A stretch of DNA of 64,000 nucleotides from Tipula vernalis (Eukaryota > Arthropoda > Insecta > Diptera > Tipulidae). Positions 21,479 through 34,149 of this stretch are shown here, in pieces. The position numbers and the translations under genes are program-made. Positions within the stretch are counted from its first letter, which is position 1, and each line of letters starts with the position of its first letter. Location of the stretch: NCBI GenBank assembly GCA_958295665.1, contig OY282560.1, positions 208,800,420 through 208,864,419 on the forward strand. Reading direction: 5' to 3'. The notes beneath the pieces were generated by a model. It saw only the letters and a list, made by a program, of their open reading frames with translations. It was not told the origin of the DNA and did no database searches.

Positions 21479-22810
21479 ATCATGCGAAAGAAAGGAAAAT
21501 TACACAACACCCACTGAACAACGGTACATAAAATATCACCAGATAATAGAATAAAAAGATTAATCACTGAGTCTACTGTACAAAATTAATAATCACTGTT
21601 TATAATCACTATTTAATTAAATGAATATTTTGGTACATAATGAGATCTTGTATAATCCTCCTACAATTTTTTTATTTGCCATGAAATTCAAATACCTAAG
21701 TGATAGAACATTGCATAACTCAGAAATGAAATATTGTGCACCATACCAATGAAACATTGTATAAGTGATTGTTCTACCCAATAATTGAATTGAAATATTG
21801 TACAGGTACATGGTCCTGTTTGAATTCCCTTTTCGATATGACAATTTGCACATTCTATGTTATTATATTACAGACATTTCGTCATCATAGTGTAGAAGTC
21901 GATAGCAAAATTTTGAGTTAATGCGTTTTCTGTGAAAATTATAAGCGAGAGAAACTTTAAACACAAATATATCAAAACTATAGTTTTGCATGTACATAAA
22001 ATAATTCATTATTTCTATACAATTTTTACTTACACCTTCCGCTAAAGGTGTTTTCACATAAAAAAAATTAATTAGTGTATTGTTTTTGGGCTTTTTTATT
22101 AGCTTGATAAATATTTAGTTAGTTTTAAAGTACTTGTAACCGAGTGTGAGTAGTCATAGAAATAACTAACATATAATCGATGAATAAATAATCATAATAA
22201 TAATAATTAAACATAGAAATAAACATTTTTTGGGAGTGATATGTTAACAATGTTTACATTTCTATCACTAAGTTTCAATAATCATCAACAAACATTTTTG
22301 CTACTCTTATTGCGTGATCACCTGACACATTTGAGTAGAAGCCATTACAATTTTTTATGTTAAAATTTTTATTCTTGTCTTCCAAATTTCACTTAAAATT
22401 AAAATATCAAGATTAAACTGTAAACTATTTATATTTACTAATGTTTCTATGTCAAGTAATTTAGTTCTCATACTTTGAATAATCAAGTAAAGCACACGCA
22501 AATCTAAATTTCCAACATTTATCTTACTATGAACAAGTTCATTAGTATGTTTAACAAAATGTAAACAAACATTGTCAAATTCACTTTCGCCATTCGATTT
22601 CTAATGAAGAAAATATTATTTTGACTATTTATAACTACGCGCGTAAAACGTTTCTTAAAAATAATAAAGATAATTTTGAATTTACTTTTAGTAACCACAC
22701 AATTTAAATGTATGAAACTATCATGATATTCGGTTAACTGCAGCTTTCTGTTATATGTTTTGGATATCCATTTTATCACTTGTTTAGTGTGCTTTTATCA
22801 CAGTTATTTA
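21479..22810. other. AT-rich non-coding stretch
   Basis: No gene, RNA or clear repeat border is seen. Stops are dense in all frames. Confidence 0.4.
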
Positions 22811-22998
22811 TTAAAAAATAAAAAACTTTAAATTTTTAATTATTATTTTGATTTTTATTATTATTCCTTATTGTGACAATTTTTATTTTTTTTTTAATTA
22901 TAAATAAATTTTTATAATAAATCAAAAAAGGTTATTACAATAAGGAATAATAATAAAAATCAAAATAATAATTATAAATTTAAAGTTTTTATTTTTTA

Positions 22999-22999
<1 letters not shown>
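22811..22999. repeat. Long inverted repeat (foldback) of about 190 bp
   Basis: Arms of about 63-66 bp (22811-22876 and 22937-22999) are nearly perfect inverted copies containing ATTTTTATTATTATTCCTTATTGT. They are separated by an A/T-only loop of about 60 bp. Almost the whole segment could fold into one hairpin. It resembles a MITE of the foldback kind. No target duplication is certain. Confidence 0.65.
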
Positions 23000-23864
<865 letters not shown>

Positions 23865-26258
23865 TGTGAATTGCATACGCCTCATAAATTTCCTTTCTCC
23901 CTTCCTTCCATATAAAAAAAATAAATAGTGCAGTGTGTCTGCAGTTGTAGGATAAAAATAATGACGATTTCGATTCGGCTTCCACCAAATCTTTGAAAGA
24001 TCACTCTCTACTGCTGTGTTAATCGAACAATACAATCGAATTGCTCCGTATTATATATGTGTGTGTTTTTGACGTTTTAATATAAACATAACCTATAATT
24101 TTTACAAAAGATTTAGTCGATACTCCATAACAAAACAATATAAAAAAATGACCGGATCAATTAATAAAATATTTATATAAAAAATAAACAGAAACACAAA
24201 ATACAAATGACGCTGTCAATAAACTCAAATCGAATGAAAAAAGTCATTCAAAATGACAGTTCTATTTGTGCTTGTGTTAGTAAATTTGGCAAAAGTGTGA
24301 GTGACTTTTCTTGACAAATCGAACAGTTTGACAGCCGAAAGAGCATCTTTCATCGAACCGGATTGCGCTTTTTTTTGGTGAATTGAAAACCACATAAAAT
24401 CCTAAGCACCACTTTAGTCCTCTTAATAAAAAAAAAAAAAACAAAAAAAAAATTCAGTTAAATTCAAACACTTCAATTACAAAAATTAATTTTCAGAGAC
24501 TAATCGACATAAATTTTCATTTCTTATAGAGGTAAGCGAGTGTAGGAAAGTGGGTGGTGCAATAATTATTTACAACTTTAAGTTTGTTTTTTTTATAGAT
24601 AACAGTGAAGGTTATTAAGTTAATGGAAGATGTTGTGATTTATTTTATTCATTTATTAATTCTGACCCCGGAGTGGAAAGTAGGTCACTTTCATTTTTAG
24701 TGAAAAATGGTGAAGGAAAATTTCTTGTCCAAAAATATTTATTTTTTACTTTTTAGTCCAGTTTGAATTAAAATTATTTTAAAATGTTTTTTTTATGATT
24801 TTTTTTTCTACACTGGCATCGTTTTTTCCTGGTGATCCTGAATAGTGGACTTAGCGGAAGATGTACTACAATGTCTAGACCTTGGGTGTTTGTGTAATGG
24901 TTAATCCTCGTATCAAATTGTGTAGTGATATAAAACATTTTGTTTTTCAGATTTATCGAATCTCAACTTTGTTTCATAAAAATTGTTAAACTTTTATTCT
25001 TCTCTATTTGCGAATTTTGTTTTATTTGAGCAATTATAAAGCAATTTTGATGATATTGTGCGATTTGTAAATGCATGCATCCCCCGCTTATATGATCGCT
25101 TTAATAAATTATTCTTAAAGCCATCATACATATGCATAAGCGAGTATTGTCGCTTTAAGCCATGAATTTTCCCTTTTGATTTTTTATCCGCGCTCTTCTA
25201 CGTTCAGTGTGAAATGTATTTTTTTTTTATTTTTATAAGAACTAAATTTATGTAGAAGAATATGTTTAGTATATATACAAAGGTATTGTAACATAAAAAC
25301 TATAAATCGTTTCTATCATGACGTGCTAATAAACGTGCGTGTTTCTGTTAAATTTGAACAATAAGTTTTCTTTTTTTTTTATTTTTGTATTTTGTTATTT
25401 TCATTTAAAGGCAAAAATAAATCTGTCGGTCTACAATAGATGATAGATAGCCATCCATTCATTTAAGAATACATATAAACATACATACATATGGTTTTTA
25501 TGTTGTTTTTTTTTGTTTAATGTATTTTCCGTATTGTGGACTGTTGGTTATTTAAAGACAAAGAGCGAAATTTGGTGATAACGCCAAAGCACTGCGCGAA
25601 AAGGTTTAAAAAGCGGAAAGAAATGTGTTTGAGGTAAAAATGTATTTTTTAAAGTCACAGATGCTAGAAATTAAACCTCAAGCCGAATCATTCTATCCTC
25701 CAATTATTTGATGCCCTTAAGCAAACCAAAATTTTAGTTTTAATTCTTTTCCATTTTAGTATTCTTATTTTATTCCGATGATTAAGAAATAATAAAGCGT
25801 TTAATTAATATTGGATTTAATAACATTTTAAATTAATAATTACGAAATGTGCTTACAAATCGATTTATAATGTTAACTAGTCTGCATTAGCAGATTAAAT
25901 TGTATATTTTTTAGAAAACAGTACATCGTTTTAGCATTTTCCAGCGATTTCATTTTTCAGCGACCAATAATTTTTTAACTCTAACCACTAAACAGCTACA
26001 TTCATTTTCTAACGCCTGTTTGTAAAAATTGTCTAAGAATATTTACTTACAATCTCAATCCTAAATTAGAATAAATTCAAATATAGGCGAATATTTAAGT
26101 TCTACATAACTGGCAACTAAATAATTTTGCACAAAATTGGTTAATATCTACGGCTTTGTCTTAGTGTTGATGTCAAACCAGGTTGGTGCATAAGCTTTCA
26201 TGATAAATTAGCGGTTTAGCTGTTCTAATTTACAAACGAAGAATCCAATTCGCGCAAG
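23865..26258. other. Non-coding stretch
   Basis: No coding frame of note. A GAG|GTAAGCG donor-like site occurs at 24531-24540 after a region with less extreme composition, but without a coding or conserved partner I do not call an exon. Poly-A and poly-T runs are frequent. Confidence 0.35.
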
Positions 26259-27067
26259 TCAACCATCGAAAATGTGCCAGCTTAACCCGGGTCTTTGTTG
26301 GCTAGTTTGGTGAGACCGTACAAGCAGAAATTGCAGAGCATATGTGGAACAGGTTTTTTGATCGGTGCTTAGCAAATCAGTATTCAGATCCGGTAACTCT
26401 GTGGGGATGGGTTTAAATGCCTCCACTTTCAAGTCGAGACACTTGTCGAGCTTTTTCCCTAAGCTACCAGAAAAACTATGAGGGTCTTTTGTAGTACCGT
26501 CGAGATTGGAAAACAGATGGCGAAGTGGTAATTCATGTCCATGTAAGAAGTACACAAAATATTGTAAAGGTCGGTTCAGGTGTTTTCTAGTAAAACAATG
26601 AATCAATTTTTGTGTCCCGTATTCACAGCGGTGATCCAATTACCACCAAAGAAGAACGAAATTCGAATTTATTTTCGAGAAAGTCAAAAATATTCTTTTC
26701 AATCGTAGTTGCTTTCGCCGAATCAATAGAGGTGTGGCCGATGTACTCCGAATCTGGCTCTGATATGATTAAGATATGCTCCTCAGTTATTGCCTGCCGA
26801 TGTTAAATATTGTCGTAGTCATGACTAACATCTTGCCTTTACAACCGTCAACATAAATAGCTGTTATTGGTTTATTGCTACCAATACATTTGCAAATATT
26901 TTGCAAATCTCATCTTTATTTTTATCTGATGCTTCAGTAGAAAAACTGGCAGACGTCCAAACCTTTACTGGAGTAGATGAAGAAGTACTAGGAGTGCACA
27001 CGGATTTTTTCATAAACTCTTCATACTTTAGTAACATGTAAAATGTTCCAGGCGGATGAATTTTCAT
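26259..27067 (-). pseudogene. Decayed gene of an uncharacterised transposon-associated insect family
   Basis: Three pieces follow in order on the minus strand. An N-terminal piece (27067-26864) has FYMLLKYEEFMKKS. A middle piece (about 26800-26645) contains ILIISEPDSEYIGHTS and NKFEFRSSLVVIG. The third piece (26637-26259) has LQYFVYFLHGHELPLRHLF, then DGTTKDPHSFSGSLGKKL and LLSTDQK. The block around YFLHGHELPLRHL is, from memory, a hallmark of a widespread insect protein family found in many copies, probably a transposase-like RNase H fold. Two frame changes and a lost C-terminus make this copy dead. I do not give it a transposon superfamily name. Confidence 0.5.
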
Positions 27068-27870
27068 TACTTTAAATCAACATACATAAGCGAATATGAT
27101 GAGATCGGTTCGAATTCTGTTTTTGTTTTATCTAATCAGATTTGAAACAATCTACCGTGTAACCGTGGTCATTATTGTTTTATTCGTATAATTGGTTAAT
27201 GTGCATAAATTGTGGTAGATGGTGATGATTTTGTCTGTTTGTTGATTTCTTCCTTTGGATTACCCACCCAAACCAATCGATCAAATACTGTTTGAATAAT
27301 GCAGTAAAACAATAATTGATCATTTTGGTGGTTGTACTTGTACAGAAACAGTGATCATAATTAAATATACATATATAGATATGTGTATACAAAATATTCT
27401 GTGCAAAAAATCAAATACAAAATTTTACTGCACATATAAAGTGGCCATATTGATGAGGCTGTATTTTGTTTCGCAATAGTCTGAAAATTTTTGTTAGAAA
27501 TTTTTAAATCTGCAATAGTCGCGGGCACAAAATCTGTGTAAAGTGTTTATTCATTATCTCATGTGTTGTAATTTGTTAAAATTACATTTAAGAAAAACCA
27601 AACAGGAATACAGTGGACAGACTTTGTTACCGGATAAGGCATCCCGCGACAGTTTTTTTTTAATGTTGGCCAATGATGTTTGTCGGATATATTGCAAAAT
27701 TTGTACACGCAAACGGCACTGAGATATTTTTATGAAGACGCCATCATCACTATCACCAAGCCGATAAGTTTTTGATGTGAAAACATCTTTAGCGGGGGTA
27801 AGTCAAAAGTTTCATATAAAAAAAGGAACGGAAAATCCGGTACGAACGAAATTGCCAATTATAAGCAAGC
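27068..27870. other. Non-coding stretch
   Basis: Nothing recognisable. A short (TA)-rich piece near 27360-27390 and a poly-T run near 27653 are the only notable patterns. Confidence 0.35.
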
Positions 27871-28202
27871 ATTACACGGATCAATATTAATGTCATTACC
27901 AGTTCCACTTATCAATATTAATGTCATTAACTTTTAAGTCTGCATCATTATCACTTCATTGTTTTTGAACATTACACAATCATTTTTACTGACATTAATT
28001 CCATCATTACCGATTGCGTCACTGCTATAAAAGCGTTTTTGAATTAATTTCTTTTTTAAATTTAAAATGTATCTAAAGAAAAAAGCGTGTATTGCGATAA
28101 TTTTAGCATTGTGTTCAGAAAAACCTGTGAAACGAAAATACTGGATGAAGGAATGGCTGAAAAAAGAGAGAACTATTCTCATACTGTTCTACTAAAAGAA
28201 AT

Positions 28203-28366
28203 TAGTTTTTCTCCGATCGTAGGAAAAAATATATCTTTCCGTTGTTTTTTCGAAACGAAAAGCTCATGATTCCAGTATGTTGTATTTGTTGCTAAGCAAC
28301 ATGTAATAATAGTACGAGAATATTTTTTCTGGCCTAGGCCGGGAATATTAACTACGACAACTTTTG

Positions 28367-28406
<40 letters not shown>

Positions 28407-28566
28407 TATTTATGTCTTATGATGTCGTGGCTAACTAAGCAATAATTTTATGTTATTTTCGATTTTTTACTTTGTTTTGATTTCTTAATATGATAATTAA
28501 GGAATAATACTAAAAATTATTTTGGGTTTATATTCGTTTTAAAGTCCGATTGGAGAAAAAATAGTC
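28203..28566. mobile_element. Probable MITE inside the Harbinger transposase relic
   Basis: AGTTTTTCTCCGATCG at the left and CGATTGGAGAAAAAATAG at the right are inverted. The segment separates two parts of the transposase reading frame. It contains 38 consecutive A residues (28367-28404). Borders are set only by the inverted ends and the frame interruption, and no target duplication is certain. A second imperfect inverted repeat (TTCGGAGGAAAAGTGCATTC against GAATGCAATACTTTTCCTCC) follows at 28572-28685. Confidence 0.45.
28367..28404 (+). repeat. Poly(A) tract
   Basis: 38 uninterrupted A residues. It may be a retroposed tail or a slippage tract. Confidence 0.95.
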
Positions 28567-28798
28567 TGTACAATTCGGAGGAAAAGTGCATTCCCGGACT
28601 CCCGTGGTTGCCGGACTCGGCTATCGGCTCGTCCGCCAATTTCCACTATCGTCCGGGAATGCAATACTTTTCCTCCTAATTATACAATATACTATTGAGT
28701 AAAGCGGATGATTACAAAAATTATTTTCGGATGAGCGAAAAGCAGTTCGATAAAATATTGCAAATAGCCTATTCAGAATTAAAATTTGTAAAAAATTC

Positions 28799-29773
28799 TT
28801 AAATTGCCCCCGTTTCTCGTTGTTCTTCAGAATGGGGTTCAAGATTCGACGTATTTTCAAAAGTAAAAGACTGATATGAGGTTAAGCTTGTGTCCGTTAA
28901 TCCGATTGGTGGTGAAACCGCACATGAGTCCTGATTGATTTTCATAGAAAATCTGTTAAGGGTTCTCTGGCGTGCCTCAAAAAGGATCTCATTAATTCCT
29001 TTCTCAGCAAAGATTCTTTGCTGAAGATCTAGCTCTGTGAGTGTTTCACCCCAAGCTATGGCAATAGTTGGGATGTTCTGTTCCTTATTTGAATTTTGTA
29101 AAAAATCGCAAGCCTTCTGTAGAAGTTCGTTCTGTTTTGTACTGTGTACACTGTTTCGCTTATTTGATTGTGGTAATGGTGCTGAATCAATTGATGAACG
29201 CGATGCAGCACGGCTAACGGGTAACGGATGTTGTTCTATGCGAGCCTCGCTTTGTAGATTATTGTTCTTAGTACTCTAAAAATAAAATTCTATTATTTCT
29301 AGTCTTATACCTAATTTTTTTAAAATTATTTTTGTACAAACCTCTTCCAGTTGTTGAATACTAGCGTTTACAGGTTGCTCAAACCTATTTAAAAATTGCA
29401 GGGCGTAAAACACCCATGATGTTGGTTCATACACTGCGTCTCTGCCCGTTCCCGACCTTTTGGATGTCACTATTTTTTTAAGTTCTTTTCAATAATTGGA
29501 GCGTAGCGTGTTTAATTTCCGCCTTACATCTGTGCGACCAGCACCTGGTTTCATTTTCTTATAAATTATTAAAAGTTTATCTAATGCAGCATTTCGTTTC
29601 GGTTTTATTATATAATTGTGGTTTGTAGGATTCCACAGCTCGGGAAGAATTTCACACATTTCGATGAAATCTCATAGAACTTTGCTGTCATTGCCTTCAA
29701 CTAAATCCAAATCACATTCTTCCGTAACAGGTGACTCCGTATAAAATTCAAAATCAATACTTAGATCAAACAT
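28799..29773 (-). pseudogene. MADF-domain protein of Harbinger element, two exons
   Basis: Exon 1 (29773-29342, 144 codons) carries a MADF DNA-binding domain: DFIEMCEILPELWNPTN, AALDKLLIIYKKMKPG, RRKLNTLRSNY, then GTGRDAVYEPTSWVFYALQF. The intron 29341-29276 (66 bp, donor GAG|GTTTGT, acceptor TTTTTAG) keeps frame into exon 2 (29275-28799, 159 codons). Exon 2 is fully open and ends with a Gln/Glu-rich BESS-like region (LTELDLQQRIFAEKGINEIL) and TAA at 28799-28801. In PIF/Harbinger elements this second protein binds the termini and brings in the transposase. Exon 1 has two in-frame stops (after NDSKVL and after RSNY). The coding start may lie further up, as the frame is open to about 29826. Confidence 0.75.
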
Positions 29774-30652
29774 TTCATCCACTTTTGACAGTAATGTATT
29801 TCCGTCCAACTTTATATCTGATATCTTTATATAGTAATATAATTAATGGAACAGAACACAGCGAAATCACATCAAAAATCAACAAAAAACTAATAAATAC
29901 CTTTGTAGTATTTATTTTAATTAACTAGTTAAATACAAGTTTATATGATAACTAATTTATAATTTACTATTTATTAAATCCTTCTATTTTTAATTTTAAA
30001 ATAAAAACGTGTGATATCTGAGAAAACTTGTAACCTAAAATGCCGACATCATATATGCTTGCTATTAAAATAGTACCGATAAAACATCAGTAATGACGTA
30101 AACCACAACATACACGGTCATTATTACTGTCAGTATCCCCATCACATACCAGTAATGATGTCTCGAAATCAGAAAATCCGGATTCACATCATTACCGGTC
30201 ATCAATATTTTATTCATCATGTTACACGATCATTATTAATGTCATTTTTACAAGTAATGACATTAATATTGATCCGGGTATTGCTTGCTATATATGTACA
30301 TACGAGAAAAACGAACACAAAATGCACCGAACTTGCACACTATATTATACGAATTACAATTTCCGTCGGATTAAAATGGAAACACAAGAATGTTATACGT
30401 GTGTAGTGTAAGCTATTGAAAAAAGTGAAATGAAAATACATCAGAAACAAACAGAATTACACGCATACTTAAGGTCATTTTACACGATACGATTTGCATG
30501 CAATATTTGTTGTACAAGAGGGGAAATAAATCGTATGCAATTTTCCCCTCAATATTTGAATTTTTTTTTATTTAGACCATACAACTAAAAGTTGTATTGC
30601 CTGTCAAAAAATATTATGATTCAACCTTATGTGTATGAAGTTGTAGTACAAA

Positions 30653-32097
30653 GTGGAAACTATGGAAGACCAAACAAACATAATTATAATCGGATTATAT
30701 GCTAATATGGTTGCAATAATTAAAAAAAGGAGATTGAGACGAAACAAAAATAAGCGTTGGGCGAGAACGATGTGGGCAAGGAAATGGCTTCAAAAGCGAG
30801 ACCTAAAACAAAGGGATATCCAAAGTTTAGTTTTTAACGAACTGATACTGGAGGATCCAATTATATTTAAAAAATTTTCAAGATTCACTCCTTCCTCTTT
30901 TGAAAAGTTGTTACAAATGGTTCAACCTAAGATCCAATATCAAGACACGGTTATGAGGCAATGTATTTCAACAAAAACTAGGTAAGAATTTTATATTTTA
31001 AATCCATTTATCTAAATCTTTTATTTAACTATATTAAACATAATATTTTTAGATTGCTGGTTACTTTAAGGTACCTTGCTACTGGCGAAAATTTTTCTAC
31101 CTTAAGTCCGGCATTCCGAATTTCTATTCCAGCGATATCAAATATTATTACGGAAACAATTCCTGTATTATCATTGTTTATTCTTGAATAATAAATCAGA
31201 TAATTATTGTTTAGAATTAATTTAGACCCCGCAAAGTAAGGCTGAATGGCTAGCTGTTGCTGACAAATTTTAAAAATTATGGAATTTTCCAAACTGTTTG
31301 GGAGCGATCGATGACAAACACATAGCCTTTCGCGCATCTAAAACAGATGGATCAAGTTTTTACAATTATAAAGGATTTAACAGTATTGTGCTAATGGCGC
31401 TGGTAGACGCTGAGTATAGATTTATTTATATTGATGTAGGGTGAAACGGGAGAGTTAGTGACGGTGGAGTGTTCGCACAAAGTTCGCTTTGTCAAGGTAT
31501 TAGTGGCAGTATCATGGATTTTCCGGATGATTCTGTTTTACCGAATGACAGCACCGCCAAAAAGATTCCTCATGTTTTCATTGCTGACGAAGCTTTTAGG
31601 CTTACCACAAGGATGATGAAACCTATTGGAAGACGTTCCACTAAAGAGGAAAAAATTTACAATTTACAATAATATTGATTAGAGCGCGGCGAATCGTTGA
31701 AAATGCTGTTGGCATATTAGCGAATAGGTTATAATATTTGACTTTAACTACCAGAAATGAAACTATAATTTCTCGATTTAGATTTCAGCTTCTTCAACGA
31801 GAGATTAGACTGGATGTACAGAAAGCACCGCAAATTACCCTTGCATGTTGTGCTCTCCATAATTTTATTTTGGAACACGAGGGGCTCCAAAGTTCGAACG
31901 TCGACCATGAAAATATAACTACTGTAGAATTGGTAAACAGTAATTGGCATACGAAACTCCAAATGACAAATCTTGAAAACATAAATGCAAGACCAAAGCT
32001 GGATGCATTAGACGTACGTAACGAATTTTTGCGCTTCTTTAATGGTCCTGGATCAGTTCCCTGGCAAGACAAAGCTATCGAAAAATTTAATTTTTAA
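30653..32097 (+). pseudogene. PIF/Harbinger transposase (HARBI1-like) with one intron
   Basis: The N-terminal exon (30653-30981) contains RWARTMWARKWLQKRD and FKKFSRFTPSSFEKLLQMV. The intron 30982-31052 (71 bp, G|GTAAGA to TTTTTAG) leads to RLLVTLRYLATGENFSTLS. The DDE domain is readable: FPNCLGAIDDKH (first D), NGRVSDGGVF (second D), HVFIADEAFRL (E). It is followed by the ARRIVENAVGIL and CALHNFI blocks. Lesions are a frameshift and stops around 31186-31220, TAA at about 31270, TGA at 31442-31444 in the DVG-NGR motif, and frameshifts near 31672 and 31730. The family enzyme cuts and pastes at TWA sites together with the MADF partner. All three catalytic residues survive, so the decay is recent. 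Confidence 0.85.
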
Positions 32098-32431
32098 ATT
32101 TACTAAAAATTACTTGTATACATAAAAAATATATTGTACCAATATAAATAAAAATACAAACAAATTATGATATTATACGACGTAGTTTTAATTATTTAAT
32201 TCAATATGTATATGTATTTCCATTGAAACTTAACAATTCATAACATAACAATAGTTAACAAACAAAACAAAAAAAATCACAGCTTTTCTTAGGCACATTA
32301 ATTTCAATCACTACAACAATTTGGAGCTATCGTCTTAAAATAAAAGCCATTCTTTAGGCAAACAAATAAAATGTATATGTAGTACTAATTATTATTATTA
32401 CTGTCTAAGTAATTAAGTTCTTTTGCCCTGG

Positions 32432-32681
32432 GGGCCTATTCTCGAATTCCACATCCATTTTCCACATGTGGACATCTGTCAAAGTTCACACAAAAACGTT
32501 CGAAAATTGTAATTCATATATAAAACATATGCGGCATGGACATTTTCCTATATGGGGAATTTTTTCACATGCTTATACCCATTCGGAAATATTCCCTTAG
32601 TACCGAAAAAATTCAAGTTTTATGAATTTTGACAGATGTCCACATGTGGAAAATGGATGTGAAATTCGAGAATAGGCCCCC
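32432..32681. mobile_element. 250-bp MITE in the 3' end of the MADF gene
   Basis: Inverted ends of more than 50 bp (GGGCCTATTCTCGAATTCC and its complement, inner part TTTTCCACATGTGGACATCTG). CCCTGG occurs directly on both outer sides (32426-32431 and 32682-32687) and is the likely target duplication. The host reading frame is continuous across the site when the element is ignored. No coding content. Confidence 0.75.
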
Positions 32682-33326
32682 CCCTGGCCTCAAAAATTGT
32701 TTGGGTGAAATCATTTTTTACTTCAAGGACAATTTTTTGAACTTTCAATTGGGCCATTTCACTCATTATAAATCTCCCAAAATCTTTAATGTCGGATGGG
32801 ATTTCATATGTTGGAGCCTGGCTTTCCATTTTATTGATCGCGAGATTTATTAAATGCGATGTGCTTTTTAAGACATTGTCTTCTCATCATCATCTGAATT
32901 TGTTATTTTTCGCCGCTTTTTCTCACGACCTTTTGGCGTAGTTGCAGTAGCAGGAGAACTTCTGTTAATTACATCTTCTGCGAATGATTGTGAGTCGTTA
33001 TCTAGCTGACTAACCGATTCTTTAACTGTTGCATGGGTCGGTGCGTTTTCTATCTAAAAATAAAATAACAATTAGATGAATATAATCTTAAATCAAATTA
33101 AAAAAAAATACAATACATACTGGTATTTTAAACGGTGATTGCGACTTTCTGCTTTGTAAATATGGTACCAAAAACTTCATTGAATTGTACCACCAAACTT
33201 TTGGCTGGTATATGTCATCAAAACCTTTACCACTTGTTTGGCTGCTATCAATAAGTTTTTTTTCACGATTTAATGTTGTGCGCAAACTTATAATTTTTTC
33301 TTTATATCTTCTTTGGTATACTGTAC

Positions 33327-33664
33327 CACAGAAGAAAGATTAACCAGAATAGACATTGCGTGGATCAAATTTTTTTTTTATCTTACCTTCTTTTTTGGAC
33401 ATTGAAGTATAATTATTTTCGAATATTATGAATTTTTTGAATATTTAATACAAATATGCGGTTAAAACAAAACTTGTCATATAATTTCACTAACTATACT
33501 GTTAAGGATTCTTAATTTTTATTATTTCAAATAAAAACCAGTAAACCAAAGAATACATAACCCAACTTTCTCTTACCTTCGGCAAATCAAGGTCAAAAAA
33601 ATGAGTCCAAATTTTTCCATACAAAAACAGCGTTATGACTGTTCTGGTTAATCTTTCTTCTGTG
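33327..33664. mobile_element. 338-bp MITE in exon of the MADF gene
   Basis: The 26-bp inverted ends CACAGAAGAAAGATTAACCA... have a single mismatch. ACTGTAC is repeated directly outside (33320-33326 and 33665-33671), so a 7-8 bp target duplication suggests a hAT-like origin. It interrupts the MADF frame between NAYKMG and the TKEDIKKKIISL block. Confidence 0.8.
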
Positions 33665-34149
33665 ACTGTACCCCCATTTTATATGCATTTACTGCTTCTT
33701 TGATTTTCAATAGGGAATCCTCTCGCGCATGTTTATTATGATATAAAAAGTGTTTAGTATCATATAAATTTTCGTATTGCTCGTAATGCTCGATAAGTTT
33801 TTCGGTACAGTTTTTGTTCCACTCTTCGTTATTAGCGCTTCCCTCTGACCTAAAACAAAAATTGATTAGTTTATTTGTTAAAAATTAACAAACATTTTCT
33901 TAATTATATTGTTTTATAAAAATTATAGTCAACTCTCACTTCAAAAATTTTAGGTTATGTTGCAGTTGTCAAAAATGTTGTACACACATTTTATGAAAAT
34001 GCGGTCGGCTGCAATTTTAATGCAATTCACATGCAATCTGATTTTTTGACGTTTACATTATGCGACGCCAACACAGCAAAATATTGTACAACAAATATTG
34101 CATGTAAATCGCATAGTGTAAAATGACCTTTAGGGTATTAAATATTATC

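Larger units (their letters stand above)
28105..28800 (+). pseudogene. Harbinger transposase N-terminal remnant, interrupted
   Basis: The N-terminal motif KRKYWMKEWLKK is followed, with one frame change, by ENYSHTVLLKEI, as in Harbinger transposases. The sequence then breaks at about 28205 and resumes at about 28697 with DDYKNYFRMSEKQFDKIL, the conserved block preceding the catalytic domain. Between lie a TIR-like insertion, a poly(A) tract and an imperfect hairpin. The DDE catalytic domain is absent, so this element cannot mobilise itself. Confidence 0.65.
27874..30280. mobile_element. Degenerate PIF/Harbinger element of about 2.4 kb
   Basis: The ends are inverted: CGGATCAATATTAATGTCATTAC at 27878-27900 faces its reverse complement at 30255-30276. 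The inverted match also includes an outer GCAAGCA block. Shorter ATTA/TAATG-type subterminal repeats crowd both ends. Inside are a transposase remnant on the plus strand (about 28110-28800) and a MADF gene on the minus strand (29773-28799). This is the two-gene arrangement of PIF/Harbinger elements. The target duplication is not unambiguous (ATT on both sides if the element is 27874-30279). Confidence 0.7.
32370..33849 (-). pseudogene. MADF-domain partner protein of the 30.5-34.1 kb Harbinger element
   Basis: After an acceptor at 33850 the frame reads EEWNKNCTEKLIEHYEQY, YDTKHFLYHNKHARED and KIKEAVNAYK (the MADF domain). It is then cut by a MITE (33327-33664) and resumes with KKKIISLRTTLNREKK, FDDIYQPKVWWYNSMKFLV. 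An intron (donor CCA|GTATGT near 33117, acceptor TTTTTAG at 33054) joins exon 2: ENAPTHATVKESVSQL, SPATATTPKGREKKRRK. Near 32880 a frameshift occurs, then a BESS-like end IKDFGRFIMSEMAQLKVQ. A second MITE (32432-32681) sits just before the natural C-terminus AKELNYLDS. The first coding exon is not identified. Removing both MITEs in thought leaves a continuous frame at each site. Confidence 0.75.
30472..34129. mobile_element. Full-length PIF/Harbinger transposon, 3.66 kb
   Basis: Terminal inverted repeats of about 46 bp with three mismatches (starting AGGTCATTTTACAC; inner part ATGCAATATTTGTTGTAC) border the element. TTA is duplicated exactly on each side (30469-30471 and 34130-34132), the TWA target typical of PIF/Harbinger. 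Inside, a transposase gene on the plus strand (30653-32097) and a MADF gene on the minus strand (33849 to about 32370) converge. Two MITEs have landed in the MADF gene. Confidence 0.9.

Noticed and set aside
24340..24560. Possible 5' UTR exon of a host gene with GAG|GTAAGCG donor
   Set aside because: A single donor-like site is not enough. No coding exon, promoter motif or partner acceptor can be tied to it.
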